Shown here one piece after another: positions 7,395-14,219 of a DNA stretch of 17,852 bases; the first letter of the stretch is position 1; each line of letters opens with the position of its first letter. A program made the position numbers and the translations under genes. The notes beneath the pieces are model-generated. The model saw nothing but the letters and a program-made list of their open reading frames with translations, did not search any database and was not told the DNA's origin. The DNA comes from RGIG5472 sp051867635 (GTDB lineage Bacteria; Bacillota; Clostridia; Oscillospirales; Oscillospiraceae): positions 1 to 17,852 of the forward strand of contig JBJDYT010000056.1 in assembly GCA_051867635.1 (NCBI GenBank). The letters run 5' to 3'.

Positions 7395-8348
7395 TTACGG
7401 GTTGACCCAGTTGTCGGTCTCTTCCCCGGCGAGGGCCTGCACCACCGTATGGGTGACCTTTTCAGCCATGCGCTGCCGGCTTTCGCTGGTGCAGCCGCCG
7501 ATATGCGGCGTGAGGATCACCTGCTCCATGCGCAGCAGCGGGTTGTCCGGCTGCGGCGGTTCCTGCTGCAGCACGTCAAGGCCCGCGCCGGCGATGGTCC
7601 CGTTTGCAAGGGCCTCCGCCAGCGCCGCCTCGTCCACCACCTGGCCGCGGCTCATGCTGATGAAGCAGGCCGTCCGCTTCATGGCGGCGAACTCCCCGCG
7701 GGAGATCAGCCCCGCTGTTGTTTCCGTGAGCGGGAGATGGACGGACACATAGTCCGCCTGCGGCAGCCCGCAGCGCAGCGAAGCCATGGCTTCGACCCCT
7801 TCGCTTTGCATCTGCGCCTCCTTATCCGCCAGGTCATAGGCAAGGACGCGCATGCCGAAGGCCCTGGCGAGTTCCGCCGTTTTCCGCCCTGTCCGGCCGA
7901 AGCCCACCACATAAAGCGTTTTCCCGCAGAGATCGAAGGTGGGCATGTCGTCCCGCCGCGCCCACTGTCCGGCGCGCACCATCCGGTCCGCGCGGCAGAG
8001 CCGGCGGCTCAGCGCCAGCATCAGCATGATCGAGTGCTCCGCCACGGAGACGGCGTTGGCCAGGGGCGTGTTCAGCACTTTCACGCCATGCTCCCGGGCG
8101 GCGGCCAGGTCGATGTTATCGGTTCCGACGCCGTGCTCGCCGACGATCCGGAGGGTAGGGCAGGCCTCGATAACGGCTCTGTCGACCACCTCGCTGCGCA
8201 CGATCATGGCCTCGATCCCGTGGCGGTTGATCCACCGGATCATGGTTTCCCGCTCCCCGTCCGGGGCGGTGTAGACCTCACAATGCTCCTTCAGATACGC
8301 CACGCCCTCCGCTTCGATGGTGGGCTCCATCAGCAAGACCTTTCCCAT
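7395..8348 (-). CDS. D-isomer-specific 2-hydroxyacid dehydrogenase
   Basis: This 317-residue NAD-dependent dehydrogenase is of the phosphoglycerate-dehydrogenase (SerA-like) group. The nucleotide motif GFGRTG is at 149-154, with acidic Asp172 at the end of the second strand, which favours NAD over NADP. The catalytic set is Arg234 (SMSRG), Glu263 and His282 (TPHIGG). It lacks the C-terminal ACT regulatory domain of full SerA. It interconverts a 2-oxo acid and a D-2-hydroxy acid. Next to an aminotransferase it could either reduce the oxo acid formed by transamination or, as in serine synthesis, oxidise a hydroxy acid before amination. AAGGAG is 8-9 nt before the ATG at 8348. It is fourth in the operon. 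Confidence 0.9.
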   Translation of the reverse strand: MGKVLLMEPTIEAEGVAYLKEHCEVYTAPDGERETMIRWINRHGIEAMIVRSEVVDRAVIEACPTLRIVGEHGVGTDNIDLAAAREHGVKVLNTPLANAVSVAEHSIMLMLALSRRLCRADRMVRAGQWARRDDMPTFDLCGKTLYVVGFGRTGRKTAELARAFGMRVLAYDLADKEAQMQSEGVEAMASLRCGLPQADYVSVHLPLTETTAGLISRGEFAAMKRTACFISMSRGQVVDEAALAEALANGTIAGAGLDVLQQEPPQPDNPLLRMEQVILTPHIGGCTSESRQRMAEKVTHTVVQALAGEETDNWVNP

Positions 8349-8432
8349 CTTCCCGTCTCCTTTTTTGATCCAGTCGTACTTGTTGCAGGGAGGCCGCGGG
8401 CGGCACAGCCCACGGCCTGCGTTTTTGCGCCC

Positions 8433-9632
8433 TTATTTCTCCAGCCACTCGTGGGAGAGCTTGCCGAGAATATCCGTCCCCCGGATGATCTCCTCCTCCG
8501 TGGCGGTGGAGTAGCAAAGGCGGATGCCGTTGTTCGGGGCGTCCTGGTCGATCATGAAGCCGGAACCGGGCACACAGACAACGCCGCGGTCCAGCGCTTC
8601 CCACACAAAGGGCAGAGAATCCACCCCTTCGGGGAGGAACATCATCATGAACAGGCCGCCCTGGGGCCGGCTGATCCGCACGGAGGGGTGCAGCTTCTTC
8701 TGCAGCTCGCTGTACATGAGCTGGCCCTTGCGGCGGTAAATGCTGCGGCAGTCGTTCAGGTGGGCCTCGAAATCGCACTCCGTCATGCAGCGGTGGGTCA
8801 CCTGCTGGAACAGAAGCGAGCTGTGGACGTCCGTGGTCTGCTTTGAGACGATCATGCGGGTGGTGAGCGCCTTGTCGAAGACCACGAAGCCGAGGCGGAA
8901 CGCCGGGGCCATGGTCTTGGAAAAGCTGCCCGCATAGACGACCACGCCGGCCTTGTCGATGGCCTTGATGGGCATGATGTCCTCGCCCTCGAAGCGGATC
9001 TCGCAGTAGGGGTCATCCTCGAAGATGGCCACGTTGTACTTTTCCGCCAGGGCGTAGATCTTCTCCCGCTTCTCCGCGCTGGTGCTGAAGCCGGTGGGGT
9101 TCTGGAAGGAGGGGATCACATAGATCATGCGGGCCTCGGGGTGGGCCTCCAGGGCCTCGGCGAGCTTGTCGATATCCATGCCGTCCTCCTGCATGGGGAC
9201 GCCCACGAGCTTGGCGCCGTATGCGCGGAAGGCGTTGTAGCAGCTGGAGAAGGAGGGCTCCTCCGTGATGACCGCGTCGCCCTCGTTCAGCAGGACCTTG
9301 GAGGCGAAGTCGCAGGCCTGCTGGCCGCCGGAGACGATGATGAGGTCGTTCTTTTCAAAATCGATGCCCCACTTGGCGGAAAGCCGCTGCTTGATGTCCT
9401 CGATCAGCGGGGGATAGCCCTGGGAGAGGCCGTACTGCAGCACGGCGTCCGGGTCCTTTGCGAAGGCCTCCGCCGTGAAGCGGGCGAAGTCCTGCACGGG
9501 GAAGGAGTCAGAGGAGGGATTGCCGTTTGCAAATGAGATCGCGCCGCCGCGGCGTTTTGCCGCCGCCTCCGCCATCTGGCGGATCACGGAGCCGCGCACC
9601 ACCTGCATCTTGTTCGAAATTCGCAGTGCCAT
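8433..9632 (-). CDS. Fold-type I aminotransferase (class I/II)
   Basis: This 399-residue cytoplasmic PLP enzyme resembles the 2-aminoadipate/MocR-type aminotransferases. SGGQQ (101-105) is the cofactor-phosphate loop, NPTG (178-181) contains the conserved Asn, and EDDPY (205-209) holds the Asp for the pyridine nitrogen and a conserved Tyr. GSFSK (235-239) gives Lys239 as the Schiff-base lysine, with Arg246 nearby. There is no DNA-binding domain. The ATG at 9632 has GGGAGGA about 9 nt upstream; an upstream in-frame extension to 9725 has no comparable site. It probably transfers an amino group between an amino acid and 2-oxoglutarate; specificity is unknown. It is third in the operon, after a 180-bp gap that holds two hairpins. 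Confidence 0.9.
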   Translation of the reverse strand: MALRISNKMQVVRGSVIRQMAEAAAKRRGGAISFANGNPSSDSFPVQDFARFTAEAFAKDPDAVLQYGLSQGYPPLIEDIKQRLSAKWGIDFEKNDLIIVSGGQQACDFASKVLLNEGDAVITEEPSFSSCYNAFRAYGAKLVGVPMQEDGMDIDKLAEALEAHPEARMIYVIPSFQNPTGFSTSAEKREKIYALAEKYNVAIFEDDPYCEIRFEGEDIMPIKAIDKAGVVVYAGSFSKTMAPAFRLGFVVFDKALTTRMIVSKQTTDVHSSLLFQQVTHRCMTECDFEAHLNDCRSIYRRKGQLMYSELQKKLHPSVRISRPQGGLFMMMFLPEGVDSLPFVWEALDRGVVCVPGSGFMIDQDAPNNGIRLCYSTATEEEIIRGTDILGKLSHEWLEK

Positions 9633-9718
9633 ATATTTTTTTCCTCCCATCATGGCCGCAGAGACGGCGGGCGCGCTCCGCGGCAGGATCTGTTTTCCGT
9701 TTTTCTTTTCGGACAGCG

Positions 9719-9747
9719 GGCCCATGCCCGCATGACGGGCATGGGCC
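9719..9747. terminator. Intercistronic hairpin in the operon
   Basis: GGCCCATGCCCG (9719-9730) pairs perfectly with CGGGCATGGGCC (9736-9747) around a 5-nt loop. Neither strand has a T-run directly after it, so it is more likely an mRNA-stability or processing element than a full terminator. It lies between the DapA-like and aminotransferase genes. Confidence 0.5.
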
Positions 9748-9802
9748 GCTTGCCGGAGGGGTGCTCGTTTTCACAACGGAGAGAGGGTGCTTTCCGCTGC
9801 GG

Positions 9803-9822
9803 AAAAAAGCTTTTACAAAAGC
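9803..9822 (-). terminator. Weak terminator over the dapA-like stop
   Basis: On the minus strand GCTTTTGTAAAAGC (9822-9809) followed by six T (9808-9803) forms a short AU-rich hairpin with a U-tract, including the TAA. The stem is weak, so partial termination at most is expected. It could lower expression of the five downstream genes relative to the first two. Confidence 0.35.
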
Positions 9823-10703
9823 CCTATGCGCTCCATCTCAGCCTTCAGCTCGGCCTTCAGCGTGTCAGAGGGCTCGCGCAGGGGAATGCTGAGGCAGCCC
9901 ATGTCCAGGCCCTTCAGCTTCATGGCGTACTTCAGCGGGCCGGGGTTGACCTCCTTGAAGAGAAGCTTGATCAGGGGATAGTACTGCTTGAGCAGGGCGG
10001 ACAGCTCGTCGGCCTTCCTGGCGGCGGCAAGCTCATAGAGCTTCACCCACACGTCGGGGATCAGGTTCGCGGAGGCCATAACGGCGCCCTTGGCGCCCAT
10101 CAGGATCTCGCCGCTCATGAGGAATTCCTCTCCGCTGAGGACGGAGATCCTGTCGCCCACGCGGTGGATCAGCTCCACCGCCTGGCCGAAGTTGGGGGAG
10201 CATTCCTTCATGCCGATGATGTTGGGCATTTCTTCGCACATGCGCTCCACGGTCTCAGGCAGAACGTTCACGTAGGTGCGGTAGGGAATGTTGTAGACGA
10301 ACATGGGCATGTCCACCGCCGCGTCCACCGCGCGGTAGAAGTCCACGATGCCGTCCTGGGTGGGATGTACATAGTAGGGGGCAAGCAGCAGAATCGCGTC
10401 CGCGCCGGCCGCCTTGCAGAGTCTGGAGAACTTGATCGCCTCGCCGAGGCCGGGCTCGAGAACGCCGGCGACGACAGGCACGCGGCCGGCCGTATAGCGG
10501 ACGGTCTCGCGGACGGCCTGCTCGCGGGCCTCCATGGTCAGGGCGCTGTACTCGCCGGTGCCGCCGAGGATCAGCAGGCCCTTGACGCCGTTGGCGAGCT
10601 GAAAATCAATGAGCTTTTCCAGCTTGGGGACGTCCACAGTGTTTTCGCAGGTCAGAGGGGTCACGAGGGCGGTCATGATGCCCTCGAAATGAGTAATAGC
10701 CAT
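9813..10703 (-). CDS. DapA-family lyase/synthase
   Basis: This 296-residue (beta/alpha)8-barrel protein belongs to the dihydrodipicolinate synthase / N-acetylneuraminate lyase superfamily, which forms a Schiff base with pyruvate or a related oxo acid. Lys166 (GMKECS) is the Schiff-base lysine, Tyr137 (YNIP) the catalytic tyrosine and Arg142 the position of DapA Arg138. The loop that reads GTTGE in DapA is GGTGE here (47-51), so the first catalytic-triad Thr is Gly. Relatives include sugar-acid aldolases, hydroxy-oxoglutarate aldolase and hydroxyproline-pathway deaminases, so the family alone does not settle whether it makes lysine precursor. AGGA stands about 6 nt before the ATG. It is second in the operon, 57 bp after the first transporter gene. 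Confidence 0.88.
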   Translation of the reverse strand: MAITHFEGIMTALVTPLTCENTVDVPKLEKLIDFQLANGVKGLLILGGTGEYSALTMEAREQAVRETVRYTAGRVPVVAGVLEPGLGEAIKFSRLCKAAGADAILLLAPYYVHPTQDGIVDFYRAVDAAVDMPMFVYNIPYRTYVNVLPETVERMCEEMPNIIGMKECSPNFGQAVELIHRVGDRISVLSGEEFLMSGEILMGAKGAVMASANLIPDVWVKLYELAAARKADELSALLKQYYPLIKLLFKEVNPGPLKYAMKLKGLDMGCLSIPLREPSDTLKAELKAEMERIGLL

Positions 10704-10760
10704 AGTAAATCCTATCCTTCTTTTCGTAAAGACGATTCGTTGTCAATGCCGGACCGGGGA

Positions 10761-12290
10761 TCATTCTCCGGCCATGTGCGCGTTCGCGATCTCCTTGGCC
10801 GTGATCTTCTTCATGATGAGAAGGGCGGCAGCCAGCGTGGCGATGGCGCCGATCCAGGTCAGGACCAGGTTGCCCGCGGTAAAGCCCGCCACGAGATACC
10901 CGATGACGGCGCAGGCGCCGCCGACGGCGCAGTAGGGCAGCTGGGTCGTCACGTGCTGGATGTGGTCGCAGCCGGCGCAGGTGGAGGCGAGAACGGTGGT
11001 ATCGGAGATGGGGGAGCAGTGGTCGCCCCAGCAGCTGCCGCCGAGGGTGGCAGCGATGGCGGGCAGCAGGAGCTGCGGCGCCGCGATCTCGCAGACGCTG
11101 AAGACGATGGGCATCAGGATGCCGAAGGTGCCCCAGGAGGTACCGGTGGCGAAGGACAGGGCCGCGGCGATGATGAAGATGATGGCGGGGATGACGGCCA
11201 CGGGCATGTTGCTCTCGACGACGGCGTTCGCGACGAAGTCGCCGGTGAGCAGGAGCTTGCGGCAGACGCCGCTGATGGTCCAGGCGAGGACCAGAATGGT
11301 CATGCCGGAGACCATGGAAGAGATACCGGCGTAGATGCTGCTCATGAATTCCTTGAAGCCGATGATTTTGCGGGGCACGTACATAACGAAGGCCACCGCC
11401 AGGGCCACGAAGCTGCCGCAGAGGAGGGAGGTGCTGGTGGAGCAGTTGGAGAACGCCTCGGAGAAGCTGCTGCCGCTCCAGAACCCGCCGGTGTACAGCA
11501 TGAAGAGGACGGACGCCAGGACCAGGACCACCATGGGAACGACCATGTCGCTGACCTTGCCCTTGCCGTACTCCTTCACAGGCTCATCCACAGAGCCGAG
11601 GTCGCCGGTGGTGTCCGCCTTGATCTCCGCAAGGCGCATGGGGCCGATATCGTGCTTGGGGAAGCAGAACCAGATGACCATCACGATGCTGATGATGCAG
11701 TAGATGTTATAGGGGATGTTCGCGAAAAAGATCTCCATATTGCTGGAGAAGGTGCTGTTCTCGGGGAACACGGCGCAGATGCCGGCGACCCAGATGCCCA
11801 TGGGGACGAGGCAGCAGACAGGGGCGGCCGTAGCGTCCAGGATATAGGCGAACTTGGCGCGGGAAACCTTGTTGCTGTCGTTGATGGTCTTCATGATGGC
11901 GCCGGTGGAGAGGTTGTGGAACACGTCGCTGAGGAAGAGGCAGCTGCCCACGAGCACGGTGGCGAGCTGGGAGCTGGTCTTGCTGTGGAAGCGGGTCTTG
12001 GCCCAGTTGGCCATGGCGTGCTGGCCGCCGCTGCGGGAGATGACCTCCACGATGGCGCCGAGCATGCCCATGACCAGGATCAGACCGATGTCCACCTGAT
12101 TGGTCATCAGCTTGAACGCGTAGGTAATGGTGTCCATCACCACGTTGCCGCCGAGCGCGACGGTGTAGATCAGGGTGCCGGAGAGAATGCCCATCACGAG
12201 AGAGATGATGACCTCCTTGGTGAGCAGGGCAAGACCGATGGCAAGGACAGGCGGAATAATTGATAGCCAACCGACATATATAGGATCCAT
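10761..12290 (-). CDS. NhaC-family Na+/H+ antiporter-like transporter
   Basis: This 509-residue polytopic membrane protein is of the NhaC family (ion transporter superfamily). The signature pair GTSWGT (383-388) and GDHCSPISDT (422-431) lies in the C-terminal half, unlike the other NhaC gene of the operon where it lies in the N-terminal half. Both conserved Asp residues (423, 430) are intact, consistent with cation coupling. The ATG at 12290 has an ideal AAGGAGG 6 nt upstream. An in-frame extension to 12515 is Arg/Lys/Gln-rich and covers the promoter, so it is rejected. It is the first gene of the operon, driven by the promoter at 12481-12509 and divergent from the LysR gene. The probable role is importing or exchanging the pathway substrate. 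Confidence 0.9.
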   Translation of the reverse strand: MDPIYVGWLSIIPPVLAIGLALLTKEVIISLVMGILSGTLIYTVALGGNVVMDTITYAFKLMTNQVDIGLILVMGMLGAIVEVISRSGGQHAMANWAKTRFHSKTSSQLATVLVGSCLFLSDVFHNLSTGAIMKTINDSNKVSRAKFAYILDATAAPVCCLVPMGIWVAGICAVFPENSTFSSNMEIFFANIPYNIYCIISIVMVIWFCFPKHDIGPMRLAEIKADTTGDLGSVDEPVKEYGKGKVSDMVVPMVVLVLASVLFMLYTGGFWSGSSFSEAFSNCSTSTSLLCGSFVALAVAFVMYVPRKIIGFKEFMSSIYAGISSMVSGMTILVLAWTISGVCRKLLLTGDFVANAVVESNMPVAVIPAIIFIIAAALSFATGTSWGTFGILMPIVFSVCEIAAPQLLLPAIAATLGGSCWGDHCSPISDTTVLASTCAGCDHIQHVTTQLPYCAVGGACAVIGYLVAGFTAGNLVLTWIGAIATLAAALLIMKKITAKEIANAHMAGE

Positions 12291-12474
12291 CTTTATCCTC
12301 CTTCTCTTTTTGTGTTTTTGTTGCGGTTCTCTTTTGTGGTCGTGCGTTTCTTTTGTTCCTGTTGCGTTTCTCTTTTGTTGCGGCCGCGGCGGTGCGCCGC
12401 GGCGTCTGCCCGTTCCGAAGCCTGTGCACCGGCCTTCGGAGCCCGCGCAGCCTGCAGCAGTCTGCGCTTTCGGC
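12291..12474 (-). promoter_or_regulatory. Structured 5' leader of the seven-gene operon
   Basis: The predicted start near 12474 leaves a leader of about 184 nt. Its 5' half can form three hairpins: GCGCAG/CTGCGC (12445-12467), TCCGAAG/CTTCGGA (12414-12440) and GCCGCGGC twice around GGTGC (12383-12403). The 3' half is an A/G-rich stretch with three degenerate copies of a roughly 20-nt unit like ACAAAAGAGAAACGCAAC (12361-12378, 12342-12356, 12320-12337) just before the ribosome binding site. No U-tract follows the hairpins, so they are not simple terminators. Confidence 0.5.
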
Positions 12475-12480
12475 ATATAT

Positions 12481-12509
12481 ATTCTACGGCCCTCTTTACT
12501 TTTTGTAAA
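12481..12509 (-). promoter_or_regulatory. Promoter of the seven-gene operon
   Basis: On the minus strand TTTACA (12509-12504), a 17-bp spacer and TAGAAT (12486-12481) give a near-consensus promoter with a start around 12474. No other promoter of this quality was found within the operon. Confidence 0.75.
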
Positions 12510-12521
12510 TTTCATATTATT

Positions 12522-12557
12522 CTGCAGATAGTTGAATGCTTTTCAACATATCTGCAG
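12522..12557. promoter_or_regulatory. LysR binding site (large inverted repeat)
   Basis: The left arm CTGCAGATAGTTGAA (12522-12536) matches the right arm TTCAACATATCTGCAG (12542-12557) over 15 bp with one bulged A at 12548. The core TGAATGCTTTTCA fits the LysR T-N11-A rule. The centre is about 65 bp upstream of the predicted operon start, the standard LysR recognition position. The right end runs into the LysR gene's own ribosome binding site, which suggests negative autoregulation or SD masking by an RNA hairpin. Confidence 0.75.
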
Positions 12558-12568
12558 GAGGACGACAT

Positions 12569-13486
12569 ATGAATCTGGAAGTTTGCGAGCTTTTCTGTCT
12601 GATCGCCGAGCAGAACAACATGGGACGCGCCGCGGAGCTGCTGCACATGTCGCCTTCCGCGGCGAGCCATGCCATCAGCGCGCTGGAGAAGGAGCTGGGC
12701 TTTGAGCTCCTCAGCCGCGACCGGACCGGCTGCCGTCTGACGCCCCATGGGAAGCTGCTGCTGCCGAGCTTTCAGGGGCTTCTGGCGGAGGCGGTGCACC
12801 TGCAGGAGGAGATCGACCAGCTCAACGGCCTTGAGAAGGGCTTCGTCCGCATCGGCGCGTTCGACAGCATCTGCGGCAACTGGATCCCGCAGATCTTCCG
12901 GACCTTCCACGCCCGCTATCCCAACATCGAGGTACATATCTATCAGGACGGCTACGCGGCCATCGAGAGCATGCTGGCGGAAGGCAGCATCGACATCGGG
13001 TTTCTCTCAAACCCCTCCTCCGACCAGTTCACGCTGCTCCCGCTGCTGAAGGACCGGCTGCTGTGCATCACGCCGCTGCATTTCACGCCGAAAAATCCGG
13101 ACTTCATTGTGCCGGAGGATTTCGCCGGGCAGACGCTGATCCTGTCGGAGCGCGGCTATGACCGCACCATTTGGAACTATCTGCATGAGAACGGGCTCAG
13201 CGCCAGCCCGCAAAACCGCATCATGCTGGACACCTCTGTGATTGCCCTGGTGGAGAGCGGCATGGGGCTCAGCATCCTGCCGGAATTCGTGCTGCAGAAA
13301 TATCCGGGCAATTACCGCGCCCTGCCGCTGCACAGCAATATCTGCCGCACCATCCACCTCTGCACGCTGAAGAGCAAGCGCCCCACCCTCGCCTGCCGCA
13401 AGATGATCCAGGTGATCCAGGAGGTCGTCGCCTCCGCGCCCGCGGCCGGGGGCTGCCTCCAGGCCGCGGGGGATGAGCGCGCCTGA
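12569..13486 (+). CDS. LysR-family transcriptional regulator
   Basis: This 305-residue regulator has the normal LysR length. The winged helix-turn-helix spans about residues 2-60 (MGRAAELLHMSPSAASHAIS is the recognition region), followed by a linker helix and a periplasmic-binding-protein-like effector domain (about 90-295). The ATG at 12569 has AGGAGG about 7 nt upstream; a start at 12536 would lie inside the inverted repeat. It is divergent from the seven-gene operon with its probable binding site between them, so it most likely activates the operon when a pathway metabolite binds and represses itself. A -10-like TATTAT (12515-12520) lies upstream without a good -35. Confidence 0.92.
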   Translation: MNLEVCELFCLIAEQNNMGRAAELLHMSPSAASHAISALEKELGFELLSRDRTGCRLTPHGKLLLPSFQGLLAEAVHLQEEIDQLNGLEKGFVRIGAFDSICGNWIPQIFRTFHARYPNIEVHIYQDGYAAIESMLAEGSIDIGFLSNPSSDQFTLLPLLKDRLLCITPLHFTPKNPDFIVPEDFAGQTLILSERGYDRTIWNYLHENGLSASPQNRIMLDTSVIALVESGMGLSILPEFVLQKYPGNYRALPLHSNICRTIHLCTLKSKRPTLACRKMIQVIQEVVASAPAAGGCLQAAGDERA

Positions 13487-13560
13487 CTTCTGCCGCGCCG
13501 TTATTCTGCCCTGCCGGGCGGCTTTCATCTCCGGGCAGGCCCATATGCTGAAAAAGAAGG

Positions 13561-13583
13561 GGCCGTCAGCGCTGCTGGCGGCC
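13561..13583. terminator. Hairpin after the LysR gene
   Basis: GGCCGTCAGC (13561-13570) and GCTGGCGGCC (13574-13583) pair with one G-T wobble around a 3-nt loop. The minus-strand tail is CCCTTCTTTTTC and the plus-strand tail CTTGTGCTCC. It sits in the convergent gap and could stop transcripts from both sides, better on the minus strand. Confidence 0.6.
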
Positions 13584-13644
13584 TCTTGTGCTCCTGTTCA
13601 GATGTCTGCCGGCCCGTTGCGAAAGGAAAGCTCCTCCGCTGCGG

Positions 13645-13678
13645 AAAAAGCCGCCCTTCCCTGGGCGGGGAGGGCGGC
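13645..13678 (-). terminator. Terminator of the PNPOx-fold gene
   Basis: GCCGCCCTTCCC (13650-13661) pairs with GGGGAGGGCGGC (13667-13678), with one wobble and a 5-nt loop. The minus-strand T-run (13649-13645) follows immediately. This is a textbook intrinsic terminator about 10 bp after the stop codon of the flavoprotein gene. Confidence 0.85.
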
Positions 13679-13687
13679 CGGGCGGTA

Positions 13688-14080
13688 TCAGAATTCGTAG
13701 GTCTCGGGGGCGGCGGTGAAGGAGCTGAAGGTGGCGACGGCGTTCTTCAGGTACAGCACCTGGGTGTTGGGGTCGTTCTCGTCATACATGCTGCGCAGGC
13801 TGCTGTAGTCGTCCAGCATGGACTTCTTGGCCTCCACGCGGTCGTCCTCCACCAGCTCGCCGGCCACGCGCAGCCACACGCCGTCCTGGAAGGCACAGAT
13901 CTCGCACTTGGGGTTCGCGGCCAGCTGCCGGGACACAGGCTTGGACTTGCCGGTCTGGATGTACAGCTTCCCCTCGAAGATGTGGGCGGTGCCGAAGGGG
14001 CGGACGCGGGGCTGATCCCCCTCCACGGTAGCCAGATAGTAGGTGCCGGCGGATTTCAGAAATGCACAGACTCTTTCCAT
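13688..14080 (-). CDS. PNPOx-fold flavin-binding protein
   Basis: This 130-residue protein is of the pyridoxamine-phosphate-oxidase-like split-barrel family, small FMN- or F420-binding proteins. The N-terminal run FLKSAGTYYLATVEGDQPRV and the following RPFG-x-IFEGKLYIQTGKSKPVSRQLAANPKCEI strands are typical of the general-stress/nitroimidazole-resistance branch. The true PdxH substrate set is not evident, so vitamin B6 synthesis is not claimed. The ATG at 14080 has GGAGG about 10 nt upstream; the frame extends back to 14419 but across the promoter. It has its own promoter (14136-14164) and terminator. It was probably once controlled by the divergent HxlR gene, which is now broken. Confidence 0.88.
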   Translation of the reverse strand: MERVCAFLKSAGTYYLATVEGDQPRVRPFGTAHIFEGKLYIQTGKSKPVSRQLAANPKCEICAFQDGVWLRVAGELVEDDRVEAKKSMLDDYSSLRSMYDENDPNTQVLYLKNAVATFSSFTAAPETYEF

Positions 14081-14110
14081 GGAAAAAATACCTCCGTTGT
14101 ATTTGACCGC

Positions 14111-14164
14111 TTGACGCGCGGTCTGCTTTTCTTTTATGATACAATTGAAAATTTCTCCTGTAAA
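14111..14164. promoter_or_regulatory. Second divergent promoter pair, overlapping -10s
   Basis: On the minus strand TTTACA (14164-14159), a 17-bp spacer and TATCAT (14141-14136) drive the flavoprotein gene. On the plus strand TTGACG (14111-14116), an 18-bp spacer and TATGAT (14135-14140) point towards the HxlR remnant and Met-sulfoxide reductase. The -10 elements share TATGATA almost completely, and predicted starts are again about 18 bp apart. Confidence 0.65.
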
Positions 14165-14182
14165 GTAGGAACCCGTACGCGC

Positions 14183-14206
14183 CATAGTTACCAAACGGAA
14201 ACTATG
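14183..14206. promoter_or_regulatory. Probable HxlR-type operator
   Basis: CATAGTTACC (14183-14192) and GGAAACTATG (14197-14206) form an inverted repeat matching at 9 of 10 positions around AAAC. It lies between the divergent promoters and the HxlR remnant and resembles the TTAC/GTAA-type sites of HxlR regulators. It also lies in the leader of the plus-strand transcript. Confidence 0.5.
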
Positions 14207-14219
14207 GGAGGGCTTCGGT

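Noticed and set aside
9732..12263. Plus-strand open frame of 843 codons
   Set aside because: It lies antisense to the DapA-like and NhaC genes, whose motifs are clear. It is rich in Gly, His, Asp and Ala runs typical of antisense frames in GC-rich DNA and shows no family motif.
12291..12378. Possible CRISPR-like repeat array
   Set aside because: Units are short, degenerate and about 20 nt apart without unique spacers of uniform length; they lie in an operon leader.
12291..12515. N-terminal extension of the first NhaC gene
   Set aside because: In frame but Arg/Lys/Gln-rich, covers the promoter, and the ATG at 12290 has an ideal ribosome site.
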